Assembly (NCBI RefSeq): GCF_020991275.1
Contig: NZ_JAJLQY010000014.1
Coordinates: 115,387-179,386, forward strand
Direction: 5' to 3'
Origin: Actinocorallia sp. API 0066
GTDB taxonomy: Bacteria; Actinomycetota; Actinomycetes; Streptosporangiales; Streptosporangiaceae
DNA: 64,000 nucleotides
In this document: positions 44,813 through 56,923 of the stretch, piece after piece
Layout of the letters: every line of letters begins with the position of its first letter
How positions within the stretch are numbered: position 1 is the stretch's first letter
Made by a program: the position numbers and the translations under genes
The notes under the pieces: model-generated
Told to the model about the DNA's origin: nothing
Databases searched by the model: none
Seen by the model: only the letters and a program-made list of their open reading frames with translations

Positions 44813-45826
44813 CTACTTCTTCTTCTTTGTGGCGGGGGCGCGGTACTTCTTCCACAGGGCCCGGACACGGTCGTTCTGGCCCTTGGTGAACTCGGTCATG
44901 CAGACGTCCGTCCCGTAGTCCATGTAGTTGTGGATCGGGTCGAGGCCCTCGGACGGGCAGGTGTCGGGGATGGCGTCGTCCGCCGGGCAGCCCGTGGTGG
45001 GCACGGCCTGGTCGGGCGTGTCGGCGACGCGGTCGCCCGCGGCGCAGCCGTCCTTGTACGGGTAGTCCCGGCCGAAGGTGTGGTAGAGGCCGAGCCAGTG
45101 GCCGACCTCGTGCACCGCGGTGTTGCCAAGGCTGTACTCCTGCAGGTTGCCGCCGGGCAGGCTCTGGTAGTGCAGCACGGCGCCGTCGCGCTTGGGCTGC
45201 TTCTTGTAGTCCCACGGGAAGGTGGCCCAGCCGAGCAGTTCCTTGCCGAGGTCGGCGGTGTACAGGTTCAGCGACGCCTTGCCGCCCTTGCGCAGCTTGC
45301 GCTTGTAGGTGGTCTCGTACTTCTGCGGGTCCTTGAACCAGGAACCCTTGTTCGTGTACGTGATCTTCTTCAGGTAGAAGTTGATCTTGAGGTTGTGACC
45401 GCCCGCGGCACCCTTGTAGCCCCGGTCCAGGACGTCGATCTGCTTGTTGACCGCCTTCTTGGAGAGCTTGCCCTTGTTCCCGTAGTGGATCACGTGGAAG
45501 TAGACGGGGATGTGCAGCCACTTCGTGGCCGCCTTGGCGCCCTGGCTGCGGGTGAGCAGGTTCTGCTTGGTCAGCTCGAACTGGACCGCGGCCTCGACGT
45601 CCGGGCTCACCCTGCTGTGCGGCTCGACGGCCTTGCCGCCCTTGCGGACACGGGCGACGCTGTGGTCGTCGGTCGCGGGGGCGTGACCGTGATCGTCGAG
45701 GCACTCCTCGGCCGCCGCGGCGGGCGCCGGCGCAGGCGCCTGGGGCGCCTTGGCCTGCGCGAGCTGCGGAACGGAGGCCACCACCGCCACGGACAGGCCG
45801 ATGGCGGCGAGCTTCACGCTCTTCAC
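44813..45826 (-). CDS. secreted M43-family zinc metalloprotease
   Basis: 337 aa. Signal peptide MKSVKLAAIGLSVAVVASVPQ with a cut near AQA. Metzincin motif HEVGHWLGLYHTF with the three His ligands and the Glu base; the later NYMDYG supplies the Met-turn. Cys in CAAGD, TTGCPADD, DTCPSEG and DVCMTEF fit the pappalysin-like disulfide pattern. Ends in KKKK. Expected to digest proteins outside the cell; no propeptide motif identified with certainty beyond the Pro/Ala-rich segment. ATG 45826 is clear. Confidence 0.92.
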   Translation of the reverse strand: MKSVKLAAIGLSVAVVASVPQLAQAKAPQAPAPAPAAAAEECLDDHGHAPATDDHSVARVRKGGKAVEPHSRVSPDVEAAVQFELTKQNLLTRSQGAKAATKWLHIPVYFHVIHYGNKGKLSKKAVNKQIDVLDRGYKGAAGGHNLKINFYLKKITYTNKGSWFKDPQKYETTYKRKLRKGGKASLNLYTADLGKELLGWATFPWDYKKQPKRDGAVLHYQSLPGGNLQEYSLGNTAVHEVGHWLGLYHTFGRDYPYKDGCAAGDRVADTPDQAVPTTGCPADDAIPDTCPSEGLDPIHNYMDYGTDVCMTEFTKGQNDRVRALWKKYRAPATKKKK

Positions 45827-46013
45827 TTGGCTCCTCGGGGGGTCGGGATCGGGGGTTGGATCAGGGGGGATGCAAATCTACAAGACACTTCCGACACAAT
45901 GCCTGGCAACCGGGAGATGCCGGACGGACTGTTCCGTTGCCCACACACCGCGTTCACCCAGCGTGCGGGCCATCTAGACTTAGTTGACTCCTCGTTCCCG
46001 CGAAAGGTTCTCC

Positions 46014-47573
46014 GTGTCCGTGACCGAACAGTCGTTCGATACTGTTCTCGTCGTCGACTTCGGCGCGCAGTACGCGCAGCTGATCGCCCGGCGTGTCCGT
46101 GAATGCCAGGTCTACAGCGAGATCGTCCCGTCGACCATGCCGGTCAGCGAGATGCTCAGCCGGAACCCCAAGGCGATCATCCTGTCCGGCGGCCCCGCCT
46201 CGGTCTACGAGCCGGGCGCGCCCGCCGCGCCCGCGGGCCTGTTCGACGCCGGAGTGCCGGTGTTCGGCATCTGCTACGGCTTCCAGGTGATGGCCCAGAC
46301 GCTGGGCGGCGTGGTCGAGCGCACCGACGTGGCCGAATACGGCCGCACCGACCTCGACGTCGTCGGCGAGGGCGCCCTGTTCGCCGGGCTGCCCGCCGCG
46401 CAGAAGGTCTGGATGTCGCACGGGACGTACGCGTCCAAGGCGCCGGAGGGCTTCACCGTCACCGCGGCCACCGCCGTCACCCCGATCGCCGCGTTCGAGA
46501 ACCCCGAGGCGGGCTTCTACGGCGTGCAGTTCCACCCCGAGGTGCTGCACACCGAGCACGGCCAGACGGTCATGCGCCGGTTCCTCGAACTCGCGGGCGT
46601 CCGGCCGAACTGGACCATGCTCAACATCGCCGAGGAGCAGATCGAGGCGGTCCGCCGCCAGGTCGGCGACCGGCGCGCGATCTGCGGCCTGTCCGGCGGC
46701 GTCGACTCCGCGGTGGCCGCCGCGCTCGTGCAGCGCGCCATCGGCGACAAGCTGACCTGCGTCTACGTCGACCACGGGCTGATGCGCAAGGGCGAGTCCG
46801 AGCAGGTCGAGAAGGACTTCGTCGCCGCGACCGGCGTCAACCTGCACGTCGTGGACGCCCAGGAGCGGTTCCTGTCCGCGCTGGCCGGGGTCACCGACCC
46901 CGAGGAGAAGCGCAAGATCATCGGACGCGAGTTCATCCGCGTCTTCGAGGCGGCCGCGCGCGAGATCTCGGCCGAGGGCGACGTCGAGTTCCTTGTCCAG
47001 GGCACCCTCTACCCGGACGTCGTGGAGTCCGGCGGCGGCACCGGCACCGCCAACATCAAGTCGCACCACAACGTCGGCGGCCTGCCCGACGACCTGCGGT
47101 TCGCGCTGGTCGAGCCGCTGCGCGCGCTGTTCAAGGACGAGGTGCGCGCGCTCGGCGAGCAGCTCGGCCTGCCCGCCGAGATCGTCTGGCGGCAGCCGTT
47201 CCCCGGCCCCGGCCTCGGCATCCGGATCATCGGCGAGGTCACCCGCGAGCGGCTCGACCTGCTGCGCGAGGCCGACGCGATCGCCCGCGAGGAGCTGACC
47301 CGCGCCGGGCTCGACCGCGACGTCTGGCAGTTCCCGGTCGTGCTGCTCGCCGACGTGCGCTCGGTCGGCGTCCAGGGCGACGGCCGCACCTACGGCCACC
47401 CGGTCGTGCTGCGCCCGGTCAGCAGCGAGGACGCCATGACGGCCGACTGGTCGCGGCTGCCCTACGAGCTGCTGGAGCGCGTCTCCACCCGGATCACCAA
47501 CGAGGTGCGCGAGGTCAACCGGGTCGTCCTCGACGTCACCAGCAAGCCGCCGGGCACTATCGAGTGGGAGTAG
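46014..47573 (+). CDS. guaA: GMP synthase (glutamine-hydrolysing)
   Basis: 519 aa. Glutaminase domain: [33 protein letters not shown], catalytic Cys in [26 protein letters not shown] pyrophosphatase domain: [32 protein letters not shown]. Dimerisation domain ends with KPPGTIEWE. Makes GMP from XMP. GTG 46014 (AAAGG six bases upstream) chosen; GTG 46020 is possible. Its C-terminus overlaps a convergent tetR gene by 17 bases. IMP dehydrogenases guaB2 and guaB3 are 6-8 kb further on. Confidence 0.97.
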   Translation: MSVTEQSFDTVLVVDFGAQYAQLIARRVRECQVYSEIVPSTMPVSEMLSRNPKAIILSGGPASVYEPGAPAAPAGLFDAGVPVFGICYGFQVMAQTLGGVVERTDVAEYGRTDLDVVGEGALFAGLPAAQKVWMSHGTYASKAPEGFTVTAATAVTPIAAFENPEAGFYGVQFHPEVLHTEHGQTVMRRFLELAGVRPNWTMLNIAEEQIEAVRRQVGDRRAICGLSGGVDSAVAAALVQRAIGDKLTCVYVDHGLMRKGESEQVEKDFVAATGVNLHVVDAQERFLSALAGVTDPEEKRKIIGREFIRVFEAAAREISAEGDVEFLVQGTLYPDVVESGGGTGTANIKSHHNVGGLPDDLRFALVEPLRALFKDEVRALGEQLGLPAEIVWRQPFPGPGLGIRIIGEVTRERLDLLREADAIAREELTRAGLDRDVWQFPVVLLADVRSVGVQGDGRTYGHPVVLRPVSSEDAMTADWSRLPYELLERVSTRITNEVREVNRVVLDVTSKPPGTIEWE

Positions 47574-48147
47574 GGCCCAGCACCAGGTCCATGCCGCTGC
47601 GGTAGACCTCGGCCGGCACCCGGTCGGGGTCGAGCAGGTGCTGGAGCGCCAGCCCCATCTCCATCGCCAGCGCCAGCGTCGCCCGCCGCCGCACCTCGGC
47701 GTCCTTCGCGTCGCCGCCCGCCGTGCCCGCCGTGCCCGCCTCCTCGCCGGGGGCTGCCGCGATGGTGTCGGCGAGGGCGGCGCGGCGGGCCTGGTACCAG
47801 TCGGCGATGCGCCAGGCGGCGGCGCCGTCGCGCATGCCGTACAGCCAGAACTCCACGAGCAGCTGGGCGAACTGCCTGTCGTCCTCGCCCGCGCCGATCC
47901 AGCGCTGCGTGACGTCGTCGTCGGCGCAGTGGTCGAGCAGCGCCAGGAGCAGGTCGTTCTTGCCGGTGAAGTTCGAGTAGACGGCGCCCTTGGTGAGCCC
48001 CGCCGCGTTCGCCACGTCGTCGAGGGACGCCCCGTGGATGCCGCGTTCGGCGAACAGCCGCCGGGCCGCCTCCAGCAGTGCCCGGCGCGTCTGGAGCCGC
48101 CGTTCCTGCCGTCCCGCGTGGACCTTCCGCTCCGACTGACCGGTCAT
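47557..48147 (-). CDS. TetR family transcriptional regulator
   Basis: 196 aa from ATG 48147 with GGAGGG upstream. [54 protein letters not shown]. The rest is a helical ligand-binding domain. It is divergent from gabD2 (182-bp gap with two ACCGGGT direct repeats near 48248 and 48263), so it probably controls that operon. Ligand unknown. Overlaps the guaA end by 17 bases. Confidence 0.92.
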   Translation of the reverse strand: MTGQSERKVHAGRQERRLQTRRALLEAARRLFAERGIHGASLDDVANAAGLTKGAVYSNFTGKNDLLLALLDHCADDDVTQRWIGAGEDDRQFAQLLVEFWLYGMRDGAAAWRIADWYQARRAALADTIAAAPGEEAGTAGTAGGDAKDAEVRRRATLALAMEMGLALQHLLDPDRVPAEVYRSGMDLVLGPTPTR

Positions 48148-48329
48148 CGGGCTCCCTCCCAGGCTGCTCTTCCTGGGATACACCGGACTGGCACCACCGA
48201 TCCAGGCTTTACCTATGTAGAACGGTCCAAGCCCGACGGAACGCTGAACCGGGTCAACAATGACCGGGTGGACATTGTGAGTTACTTGCGGGTACCCAAA
48301 ACTGGCCACTCGGTCATATGCTGAGCGTC

Positions 48330-49892
48330 ATGGCTACCCAGACGGCACCCTCCCGCCCCCTCTCCGACGCTGTCATCGCCAAGATCACCTCTTTGGTGAC
48401 CTCGGACGGGGGCAGCACCGTGATCAACGCCCCGTACACCGGTGAGCCGCTGGCCACACTCCCCCTGTCCTCGGCCAAGGACGTGGAGAGCGCCTCCGCC
48501 AAGGCCAAGGCCGCCCAGCGCGCCTGGGCCGCGCTCAGCCCGGCCGAGCGCGCCAAGCCCGTCCTGCGCTTCGTCGACGCCTTCCTCGCCCGCCGCGACG
48601 AGATCCTCGACATCCTCCAGTGGGAGACGGGCAAGGCCCGGCGCCACGCCTTCGAGGAGTTCCTCGACGTCGCCCTCGGCAGCCTCCACTACGCCCGCAA
48701 GGCGCCGAAGCTGCTCGCCCCCCAGCGCCGCCAGGGCGCCTTCCCCGTCCTGGTGAAGACCCGCGAGCTGCGCCAGCCCAAGGGCGTCGTCGGCATGATC
48801 ACGCCGTGGAACTACCCGATCAGCATGGGCGTCGGCGACACCGTCCCGGCCCTGCTCGCGGGCAACGCCGTCGTGCACAAGCCGGACACCCAGACCGCGC
48901 TCAGCGTGCTGTGGTGCGTCAACCTCCTGATCGAGTCCGGCCTGCCGAAGGACCTCTGGCAGATCGTGCTCGGCGACCCCGCCGACATCGGCGACCCGCT
49001 CATCGGCACCGCCGACTACGTCTCCTTCACCGGCTCGACGCGCGCCGGACGCGTCATCGCGGAGAAGGCCGCGCCGCGCCTCATCGGCTACTCGCTGGAG
49101 CTGGGCGGCAAGAACCCGATGATCGTCCTTGAGGACGCCGACCTCGGGCGGGCCGCGCGCGGCGCCGTCCGCGCCTGCTTCTCCAACGCGGGCCAGCTGT
49201 GCATCTCCATCGAGCGGCTGCTCGTGCACGAGAAGGTCTACGACGCGTTCCTCGCCGCGTTCAAGGCCGAGACCGAGAGGATGGCGCTCGGCTCCGCGCT
49301 GGACTTCGAGGCCCAGATGGGCTCGCTCACCTACCCGCGCCAGCTCGACGTCGTCACCGCGCACGTCGACCAGGCCGTCGAGGCGGGCGCCACCGTCGTC
49401 GCGGGCGGCAAGGCGCGCCCCGACCTCGGCCCGCTCTTCTACGAGCCGACGATCCTCACCGGCGTCACCACCGACATGGACCTGTGCGCGGGCGAGACCT
49501 TCGGGCCCGTCGTCAGCGTCTACCGGTTCGGCACCGAGGAGGAGGCCATCGCGCGGGCCAACGACACCTCCTACGGCCTCAACGCCTCGGTGTGGACCCG
49601 CGACACCGCGCGCGGCGCCCGGATCGCCGCGCGGCTGCAGGCCGGCACCGTCAACATCAACGAGGGCTACGCCTCGGCCATGGCCTCGCACGACTCGCCC
49701 ATGGGCGGGATGAAGCAGTCCGGGATCGGCCGCCGGCACGGCGCCGAAGGGCTGCTGCGGTTCACCGAGGCGCAGACCGTCGCCACCCAGCGGTTCATGG
49801 ACATGGACGCGCCGCCGAACATGACCTACGCCGCGTACGCCGATCTGCTGACCGGCGCGATCAAGACCCTCAAGAGCCTTCGCCTCAAGTAG
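48330..49892 (+). CDS. gabD2: succinate-semialdehyde dehydrogenase (NADP+-type)
   Basis: 520 aa aldehyde dehydrogenase. Motifs: ITPWNYPISMG, NAVVHKPDTQTALS, FTGSTRAGRVIAE, catalytic Glu in YSLELGGKNPMIVLED, catalytic Cys in FSNAGQLCISIERLLVHEKV, FGPVVSVYRF. The sequence closely fits GabD2 of mycobacteria, oxidising succinate semialdehyde to succinate; broad aldehyde use is possible. Start ATG 48330 (or 48318). Followed by a GMC oxidase after a gap of about 20 bases; divergent TetR may regulate. Confidence 0.88.
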   Translation: MATQTAPSRPLSDAVIAKITSLVTSDGGSTVINAPYTGEPLATLPLSSAKDVESASAKAKAAQRAWAALSPAERAKPVLRFVDAFLARRDEILDILQWETGKARRHAFEEFLDVALGSLHYARKAPKLLAPQRRQGAFPVLVKTRELRQPKGVVGMITPWNYPISMGVGDTVPALLAGNAVVHKPDTQTALSVLWCVNLLIESGLPKDLWQIVLGDPADIGDPLIGTADYVSFTGSTRAGRVIAEKAAPRLIGYSLELGGKNPMIVLEDADLGRAARGAVRACFSNAGQLCISIERLLVHEKVYDAFLAAFKAETERMALGSALDFEAQMGSLTYPRQLDVVTAHVDQAVEAGATVVAGGKARPDLGPLFYEPTILTGVTTDMDLCAGETFGPVVSVYRFGTEEEAIARANDTSYGLNASVWTRDTARGARIAARLQAGTVNINEGYASAMASHDSPMGGMKQSGIGRRHGAEGLLRFTEAQTVATQRFMDMDAPPNMTYAAYADLLTGAIKTLKSLRLK

Positions 49893-49913
49893 CGAGTGAG
49901 TGAGGACCCCCCT

Positions 49914-51647
49914 GTGGAAGGCAACAAAGGCAAGGACTTCGACGTCCTCGTGATCGGCTCGGGGTTCGGCGGCAGCGTCACCGCGCTCCGCCTCACCGAG
50001 AAGGGCTACAAGGTCGGCGTGATCGAGGCGGGCCGCCGCTACGACACCCGTGGCGAGGGCACCGGTGACCGTCCGCTGCCCAAGACAAGCTGGCGGCTCC
50101 GCTCGTACGTGTGGGCGCCGTTCCTCGGCCTCACCGGCATCCAGCGCATCCACCTCGTGCGCGGCAAAAAGGGCAGCATGGTCACCGTGCTGGCCGGCGC
50201 GGGCGTCGGCGGCGGCTCGCTGAACTACGCCAACACCCTGTACGTGCCGCCGGAGCCGTTCTTCCGGGACCGGCAGTGGGCGCACATCACCGACTGGCAG
50301 GACGAGCTCGCGCCGTTCTACGACCAGGCCAGGCGGATGCTCGGCGTGGTGCAGAACCCCGCGCTCACCCCGGCCGACCGGGTGATGAAGAAGGTCGCCG
50401 AGCGGATGGGCAAGGGCGACACGTTCCGCAAGACGCCCGTCGGCGTGTTCTTCGGCAAGCACGGCGGCTCGCGTGAGGCCGACCCGTACTTCGGCGGGGA
50501 GGGCCCCGAGCGGGTCGGCTGCACCCAGTGCGGCGAGTGCATGTCCGGGTGCCGCCACGGCGCCAAGAACATGCTCACCGAGAACTACCTGTACCTCGCC
50601 GAGAAGGGCGGCGCGCGGATCATGCCGCTGTCCCGGGTCACCGGCGTGCGGCCGCTCGACGGCGGCGGCTACGCGGTGGACATCGTGCGCACCGGCACCC
50701 CGTTCCGTGACCGCAAGACGCTCACCGCCGAGCAGGTGGTGGTCGCGGCCGGGACGTACGGGACGCAGAAGCTGCTGCACAAGCTCAAGGCTTCCTCGCT
50801 GCCCCGGCTCTCGGACCGGCTCGGCGTGCTCACCCGCACCAACTCCGAGGCGATCCTCGGCGCGGAGCGGCTCAGGTACGAGGGCGAGGACTACTCCAAG
50901 GGCGTGGCGATCACCTCCTCGTTCTTCCCCGACGAGCACACCCACATCGAGCCCGTCCGGTACGGGCACGGCTCGAACCTCATGGGCCTCGTCCGGTCGC
51001 TGCTGGTGGACGGCGGCGGCAGGCCCCGCTACCTGAAGTTCCTCGGCGAGGTCGGCCGCCGCCCGTGGGACCTGGTCCGGCTGTTCAACCTGCGGCACTG
51101 GTCGGAGCGGACGGTGATCGCGCTGGTCATGCAGACCCGCGACAACTCCATCACCGTGCGGGGCCGCAGGGGCCCGCTCGGCTGGGACGTGCGGGCCGAG
51201 CAGGGCCACGGCGAGCCCAACCCGACGTGGATCCCGGTCGGGCACGAGGCGGTCAGGCTGATGGCCGAGGAGACCGGCGGCATGCCGGGCGGGAGCTGGG
51301 GCGACCTGTTCGACATCCCGCTCACCGCGCACTTCATCGGCGGCTGCGTCATCGGCGACTCGCCGCAGACCGGCGTCATCGACGCCTACCACCGCGCGTA
51401 CGGCCACCCCGGCCTGCACATCGTGGACGGCTCGACGATCTCGGCGAACCTCGGCGTCAACCCGTCGCTGACGATCACCGCGCAGGCCGAACGCGCGATG
51501 TCGCTGTGGCCGAACAAGGGCGAGCAGGACGCGCGCCCAGCCCTGGAGACGCCCTACACCAGGCTCACGCCCGTCCTCCCGAAGAACCCGCTTGTCCCGG
51601 CCAACGCCCCCGCCGCCTACCGCCTCCCCATCGTCGACATCACCTAG
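49914..51647 (+). CDS. GMC-type oxidoreductase, ChoD-like
   Basis: 577 aa from GTG 49914 (GAGGA eight bases upstream; GTG 49896 is the alternative). FAD-binding DVLVIGSGFGGSVTALRLTEKG at the N-terminus, AGAGVGGGSLNYANTLY in the GMC core, a cysteine cluster GCTQCGECMSGCRHGAKN, and the C-terminal HIVDGSTISANLGVNPSLTITAQAE. This is the M. tuberculosis ChoD (Rv3409c) type, which also lies beside guaB3. Cholesterol oxidase activity is assumed for that family but the natural substrate is not settled. Forms an operon with gabD2. Confidence 0.85.
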   Translation: MEGNKGKDFDVLVIGSGFGGSVTALRLTEKGYKVGVIEAGRRYDTRGEGTGDRPLPKTSWRLRSYVWAPFLGLTGIQRIHLVRGKKGSMVTVLAGAGVGGGSLNYANTLYVPPEPFFRDRQWAHITDWQDELAPFYDQARRMLGVVQNPALTPADRVMKKVAERMGKGDTFRKTPVGVFFGKHGGSREADPYFGGEGPERVGCTQCGECMSGCRHGAKNMLTENYLYLAEKGGARIMPLSRVTGVRPLDGGGYAVDIVRTGTPFRDRKTLTAEQVVVAAGTYGTQKLLHKLKASSLPRLSDRLGVLTRTNSEAILGAERLRYEGEDYSKGVAITSSFFPDEHTHIEPVRYGHGSNLMGLVRSLLVDGGGRPRYLKFLGEVGRRPWDLVRLFNLRHWSERTVIALVMQTRDNSITVRGRRGPLGWDVRAEQGHGEPNPTWIPVGHEAVRLMAEETGGMPGGSWGDLFDIPLTAHFIGGCVIGDSPQTGVIDAYHRAYGHPGLHIVDGSTISANLGVNPSLTITAQAERAMSLWPNKGEQDARPALETPYTRLTPVLPKNPLVPANAPAAYRLPIVDIT

Positions 51648-51674
51648 CCGCCCGGTTCCACCGGGCACAGCTCT

Positions 51675-53483
51675 TCAACTGAAGGCGGCTTCGTGGCCGG
51701 TGGTGGGGACGATCTCGGGGGCGCCGCGTAGCAGGGCGTCGGCCTCCTGGTCGTCTTCGGACGACTGGGAGGCCCGCTCGGCCTCGACGCCGATCCGGTA
51801 GTACTCGACCTCGCGGCGGGCCTGCTCGGCCGTCCAGCCCAGCACGGGCGCGACGAGTTCGGCTGTCTCCTCGGCCGCGCCCAGGCCCCGGTCCCACGTC
51901 TCGATGGAGATCCGGGTGCGGCGGGACAGGATGTCGTTCAGGTGCCGCGCCCCCTCGTGTGCGGCGGCGTAGACGATCTCGGCCCGCAGGTAGTCCTCCG
52001 CCCCGGCCAGCGGACGGCCGAGGTCGGGCCGTTCGGCGACCAGCGCCAGCAGGTCGTCGATCAGGGTGCCGTACCGCCGCAGCAGGTGTTCGATCCGCGC
52101 CACGTGCAGCCCCGACGAGGCGGCGAGCCGGTACCGGGAGTTCCAGACCGCCTGGTAGCCGGTGCCGCCGACCAGGGTGATCCGGTCGGTGCAGGAGGAC
52201 GCGATCCGCCCGTCGAGGCCGTGCACGACGGCGTCCACCGCGTCCTTGGCCATCACCCGGTAGGTCGTGTACTTGCCGCCGGCGATCATCACCAGCCCCG
52301 GGACGGGATGCGCCACCACGTGCTCGCGCGACAGCTTCGACGTCTCGTCGGACTCCCCCGACAGCAGCGGACGCAGCCCCGCGTACACGCCCTCGACGTC
52401 GTCATGCGTCAGCGGCACGGTGAGCACCTCGTTCACATGGTCGAGCAGGTAGTCGATGTCGGCCTTGGACGCCGCCGGATGGTCCTTGTCCAGCGTCCAC
52501 GTGGTGTCGGTGGTGCCGATGATCCAGTGCCGCCCCCACGGGATGACGAACAGCACCGACTTCTCGGTGCGCAGGATGATCCCGGACGCGCTGTGGATGC
52601 GGTCGCGCGGCACCACGAGGTGGATGCCCTTGGACGCCCGCACGTGGATCTGCCCGCGCCCGCCGACGAGGTCCTGGATGTCGTCCGTCCACACGCCGGT
52701 GGCGTTCACGACCTGCCGGGCCCGCACCTCCACCTTGTCGCCCGACTCCAGGTCGCGCACCCGCACGCCGGTGACCCGCTCGCCCTCGCGCAGGAACCCC
52801 ACGCACTGCGTCCGGGAGGCGATCTGCGCGCCGTAGCCGGCGGCGGTGCGCAGCACCATCATCACGTACCTGGCGTCGTCCACCTGCGCGTCCCAGTACT
52901 GCACCGCCCCGGTGAACGACGACCGCTTCAGCGACGGCGCCACCCGATGCGCCTGCTTCCTGGTGAGGTGCCGGTGCCCCGGCACCCCGCGCGTCGCCCC
53001 CATCGAGAAGGACAGCGCGTCGTACAGCGCCACACCCGCCCCCACATATGCGCGCTCCCAGACGTGGTGCGTCATCGGGAACAGGAACGGCACCGGCCGC
53101 ACCAGGTGCGGGGCGATCCGCTGCAACAGCAGCCCGCGTTCGGTGAGCGCCTCGCGCACGAGGTCGAAGTTGTACTGCTCCAGGTACCGCAGCCCGCCGT
53201 GGATCAGCTTGGACGACCGGGAGGAGGTGCCCGAGGCGAAGTCCCGCGCCTCCACCAGCGCCACCCGCAGCCCGCGCGTCACCGCGTCGAGCGCGACGCC
53301 CGCGCCGACGATGCCGCCGCCCACCACAACGACGTCGAACTCCTCGACCGCCATCCGGCGCAACGCCTGCTCGCGCTCACCGGGACCCAGCCTCGACGCG
53401 CCCAACCCGACGGCGTCCCGCCCGTCCGTACCGTGTCCGTCCGTGCCGTGTCCGTCCGTGTCACGCTCAGCCGCACCGCTCAT
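51675..53483 (-). CDS. glpD: FAD-dependent glycerol-3-phosphate dehydrogenase
   Basis: 602 aa. FAD motif DVVVVGGGIVGAGVALDAVTRG, VEARDFASGTSSRSSKLIHG and YLEQYNFDLVREAL, plus GLRPLLSGESDETSKLSREH and the C-terminal DUF-like helical domain with TYEIVYAAAHEGARHL-type residues (EIVYAAAHEGARHLND). It oxidises glycerol-3-phosphate to dihydroxyacetone phosphate at the membrane, feeding electrons to quinone. The first 15-20 residues carry a TDGHG repeat. ATG 53483 with GGGGGAG eight bases upstream. Convergent with the ChoD-like gene. Confidence 0.92.
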   Translation of the reverse strand: MSGAAERDTDGHGTDGHGTDGRDAVGLGASRLGPGEREQALRRMAVEEFDVVVVGGGIVGAGVALDAVTRGLRVALVEARDFASGTSSRSSKLIHGGLRYLEQYNFDLVREALTERGLLLQRIAPHLVRPVPFLFPMTHHVWERAYVGAGVALYDALSFSMGATRGVPGHRHLTRKQAHRVAPSLKRSSFTGAVQYWDAQVDDARYVMMVLRTAAGYGAQIASRTQCVGFLREGERVTGVRVRDLESGDKVEVRARQVVNATGVWTDDIQDLVGGRGQIHVRASKGIHLVVPRDRIHSASGIILRTEKSVLFVIPWGRHWIIGTTDTTWTLDKDHPAASKADIDYLLDHVNEVLTVPLTHDDVEGVYAGLRPLLSGESDETSKLSREHVVAHPVPGLVMIAGGKYTTYRVMAKDAVDAVVHGLDGRIASSCTDRITLVGGTGYQAVWNSRYRLAASSGLHVARIEHLLRRYGTLIDDLLALVAERPDLGRPLAGAEDYLRAEIVYAAAHEGARHLNDILSRRTRISIETWDRGLGAAEETAELVAPVLGWTAEQARREVEYYRIGVEAERASQSSEDDQEADALLRGAPEIVPTTGHEAAFS

Positions 53484-53634
53484 GTCCCACGCTCCCCCGA
53501 CCTTAGGTTTCAGCGTTGTCCGTTCCCACGCTAGGCGTCCGCGCAACCCGCGGCATAGCGCCGACCACCAATCATTACCGACTGGTAACAAATCGCGCCG
53601 AGCACTTCCCCGCGCGCTGACAAGTCACATAAGG

Positions 53635-53668
53635 AGGGACGCCGTACACGTGTGCGTACGACGTCCCT
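53635..53668 (-). terminator. hairpin downstream of guaB3
   Basis: Stem AGGGACG-C-CGTAC (53635-53647) with GTACG-A-CGTCCCT (53656-53668), 8-base loop, 27 bases after the guaB3 stop on the minus strand. Confidence 0.65.
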
Positions 53669-53694
53669 GGAGATCACCGGAAGTAACAGAACTC

Positions 53695-54810
53695 TTACTG
53701 CGGGGTGATGACGACCTGGACCCGCTGGAAGTCCTTGACCTCGGTGTATCCCGAGGTCGCCATCGCCCGCTTGAGCGCCCCGACGAGGTTCATCGAGCCG
53801 TCCGCGACGTGCGACGGGCCGAACAGGATCTGCTCCAGCGTCCCGATCGTGCCCAGCTCCAGCCGGGTGCCGCGCGGCACGTCGCCGTGGTGCGCCTCGC
53901 TGCCCCAGTGGTAGCCGCGCCCCGGCGCCTCGCTCGCCCGCGCGATCGGCGACCCGACCATGACGGCGTCCGCGCCGCACGCGACGGCCTTGGCGATGTC
54001 GCCGGACGAGCGCATGCCGCCGTCGGCGATGACGTGCACGTACCGGCCGCCCGACTCGTCCAGGTAGTCCTTGCGCGCCGCGGCGACGTCCGCGACGGCG
54101 GTGGCCATCGGCACCGCGACGCCCAGCACGCCGCGGGTGGTGTGCGCCGACCCGCCGCCGAACCCGACGAGGACGCCCGCCGCGCCGGTCCGCATGAGGT
54201 GCAGGGCCGCCTGGTAGGTGGCGCACCCGCCGACGATCACCGGCACGTCGAGCTCGTAGATGAACTGCTTCAGGTTGAGCGGTTCGGCCCGGCCCGAGAC
54301 GTGCTCGGCCGAGACGGTCGTGCCGCGGATGACGAACAGGTCGACGCCCGCGTCCACCACGGTCTTGGAGAGCTTGGCGGTGCGCTGCGGCGACAGCGAG
54401 GCGGCGACCGTCACCCCGGCCTCACGGACCTCGGCGATGCGCCGCCCGATCAGCTCCTCCCTGATCGGCGCGCTGTAGACCTCCTGGAGCCTGCGGGTCG
54501 CGCGCGCCTCGTCCAGGCCCGCGATCTCCGCGAGCAGCGGCTCGGGGTCCTCGTAGCGCGTCCACAGCCCTTCGAGGTCCAGGACGCCGACGCCGCCGAG
54601 CCGTCCGATCGCGATGGCCGTCGCCGGGCTCACCACGCTGTCCATCGGCGCGACCAGCAGCGGGATCTCGAATCGGTAGGCGTCGATCTGCCAGGCGACG
54701 CTGACCTCTTCGGGGTCACGCGTCCGGCGGGACGGGACGATGCCGATCTCGTCGAAGGCATAGGCCCGGCGCCCGCTCTTGCCGCGCCCGATCTCAACCT
54801 CAGCAGCCAC
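53695..54810 (-). CDS. guaB3: GuaB3 family IMP dehydrogenase-related protein
   Basis: 371 aa, shorter than true IMPDH because the CBS pair is absent. Opens with VEIGRGKSGRRAYAFDEIGIVPSRRTRDPEEV, then PLLVAPMDSVVSPATAIAIGRLGGVGVLDL, GADAVMVGSPIARASEAPGRGYHWG. The usual Cys-containing IMP loop of IMPDH is not in the standard form here (GVGFGGGSAHTTRGVLG). GuaB3 proteins are conserved beside guaB2 in actinobacteria; one report assigns related activity as GMP reductase. GTG 54810. Downstream of guaB2 on the same strand (about 94-bp gap). Confidence 0.93.
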   Translation of the reverse strand: MAAEVEIGRGKSGRRAYAFDEIGIVPSRRTRDPEEVSVAWQIDAYRFEIPLLVAPMDSVVSPATAIAIGRLGGVGVLDLEGLWTRYEDPEPLLAEIAGLDEARATRRLQEVYSAPIREELIGRRIAEVREAGVTVAASLSPQRTAKLSKTVVDAGVDLFVIRGTTVSAEHVSGRAEPLNLKQFIYELDVPVIVGGCATYQAALHLMRTGAAGVLVGFGGGSAHTTRGVLGVAVPMATAVADVAAARKDYLDESGGRYVHVIADGGMRSSGDIAKAVACGADAVMVGSPIARASEAPGRGYHWGSEAHHGDVPRGTRLELGTIGTLEQILFGPSHVADGSMNLVGALKRAMATSGYTEVKDFQRVQVVITPQ

Positions 54811-54903
54811 CCTCTAGCCCTTCATAAGTCGCGCCCCCTCGGAGGGGCGACGCGTCATCGTCACCCCTGGGAGGGGCCCAACGCCAAGTCGAACGCGGCG
54901 AGT

Positions 54904-56893
<1,990 letters not shown>

Positions 56894-56923
56894 CGCCCCG
56901 CACGCCCGCGTAAGCCCGCCGGT

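Noticed and set aside
44018..46102. 694-codon plus-strand open frame
   Set aside because: Runs through DedA in another phase and antisense to the M43 protease; no domain.
48282..51668. 1128-codon minus-strand open frame
   Set aside because: Antisense to gabD2 and the ChoD-like gene, without recognisable domains.
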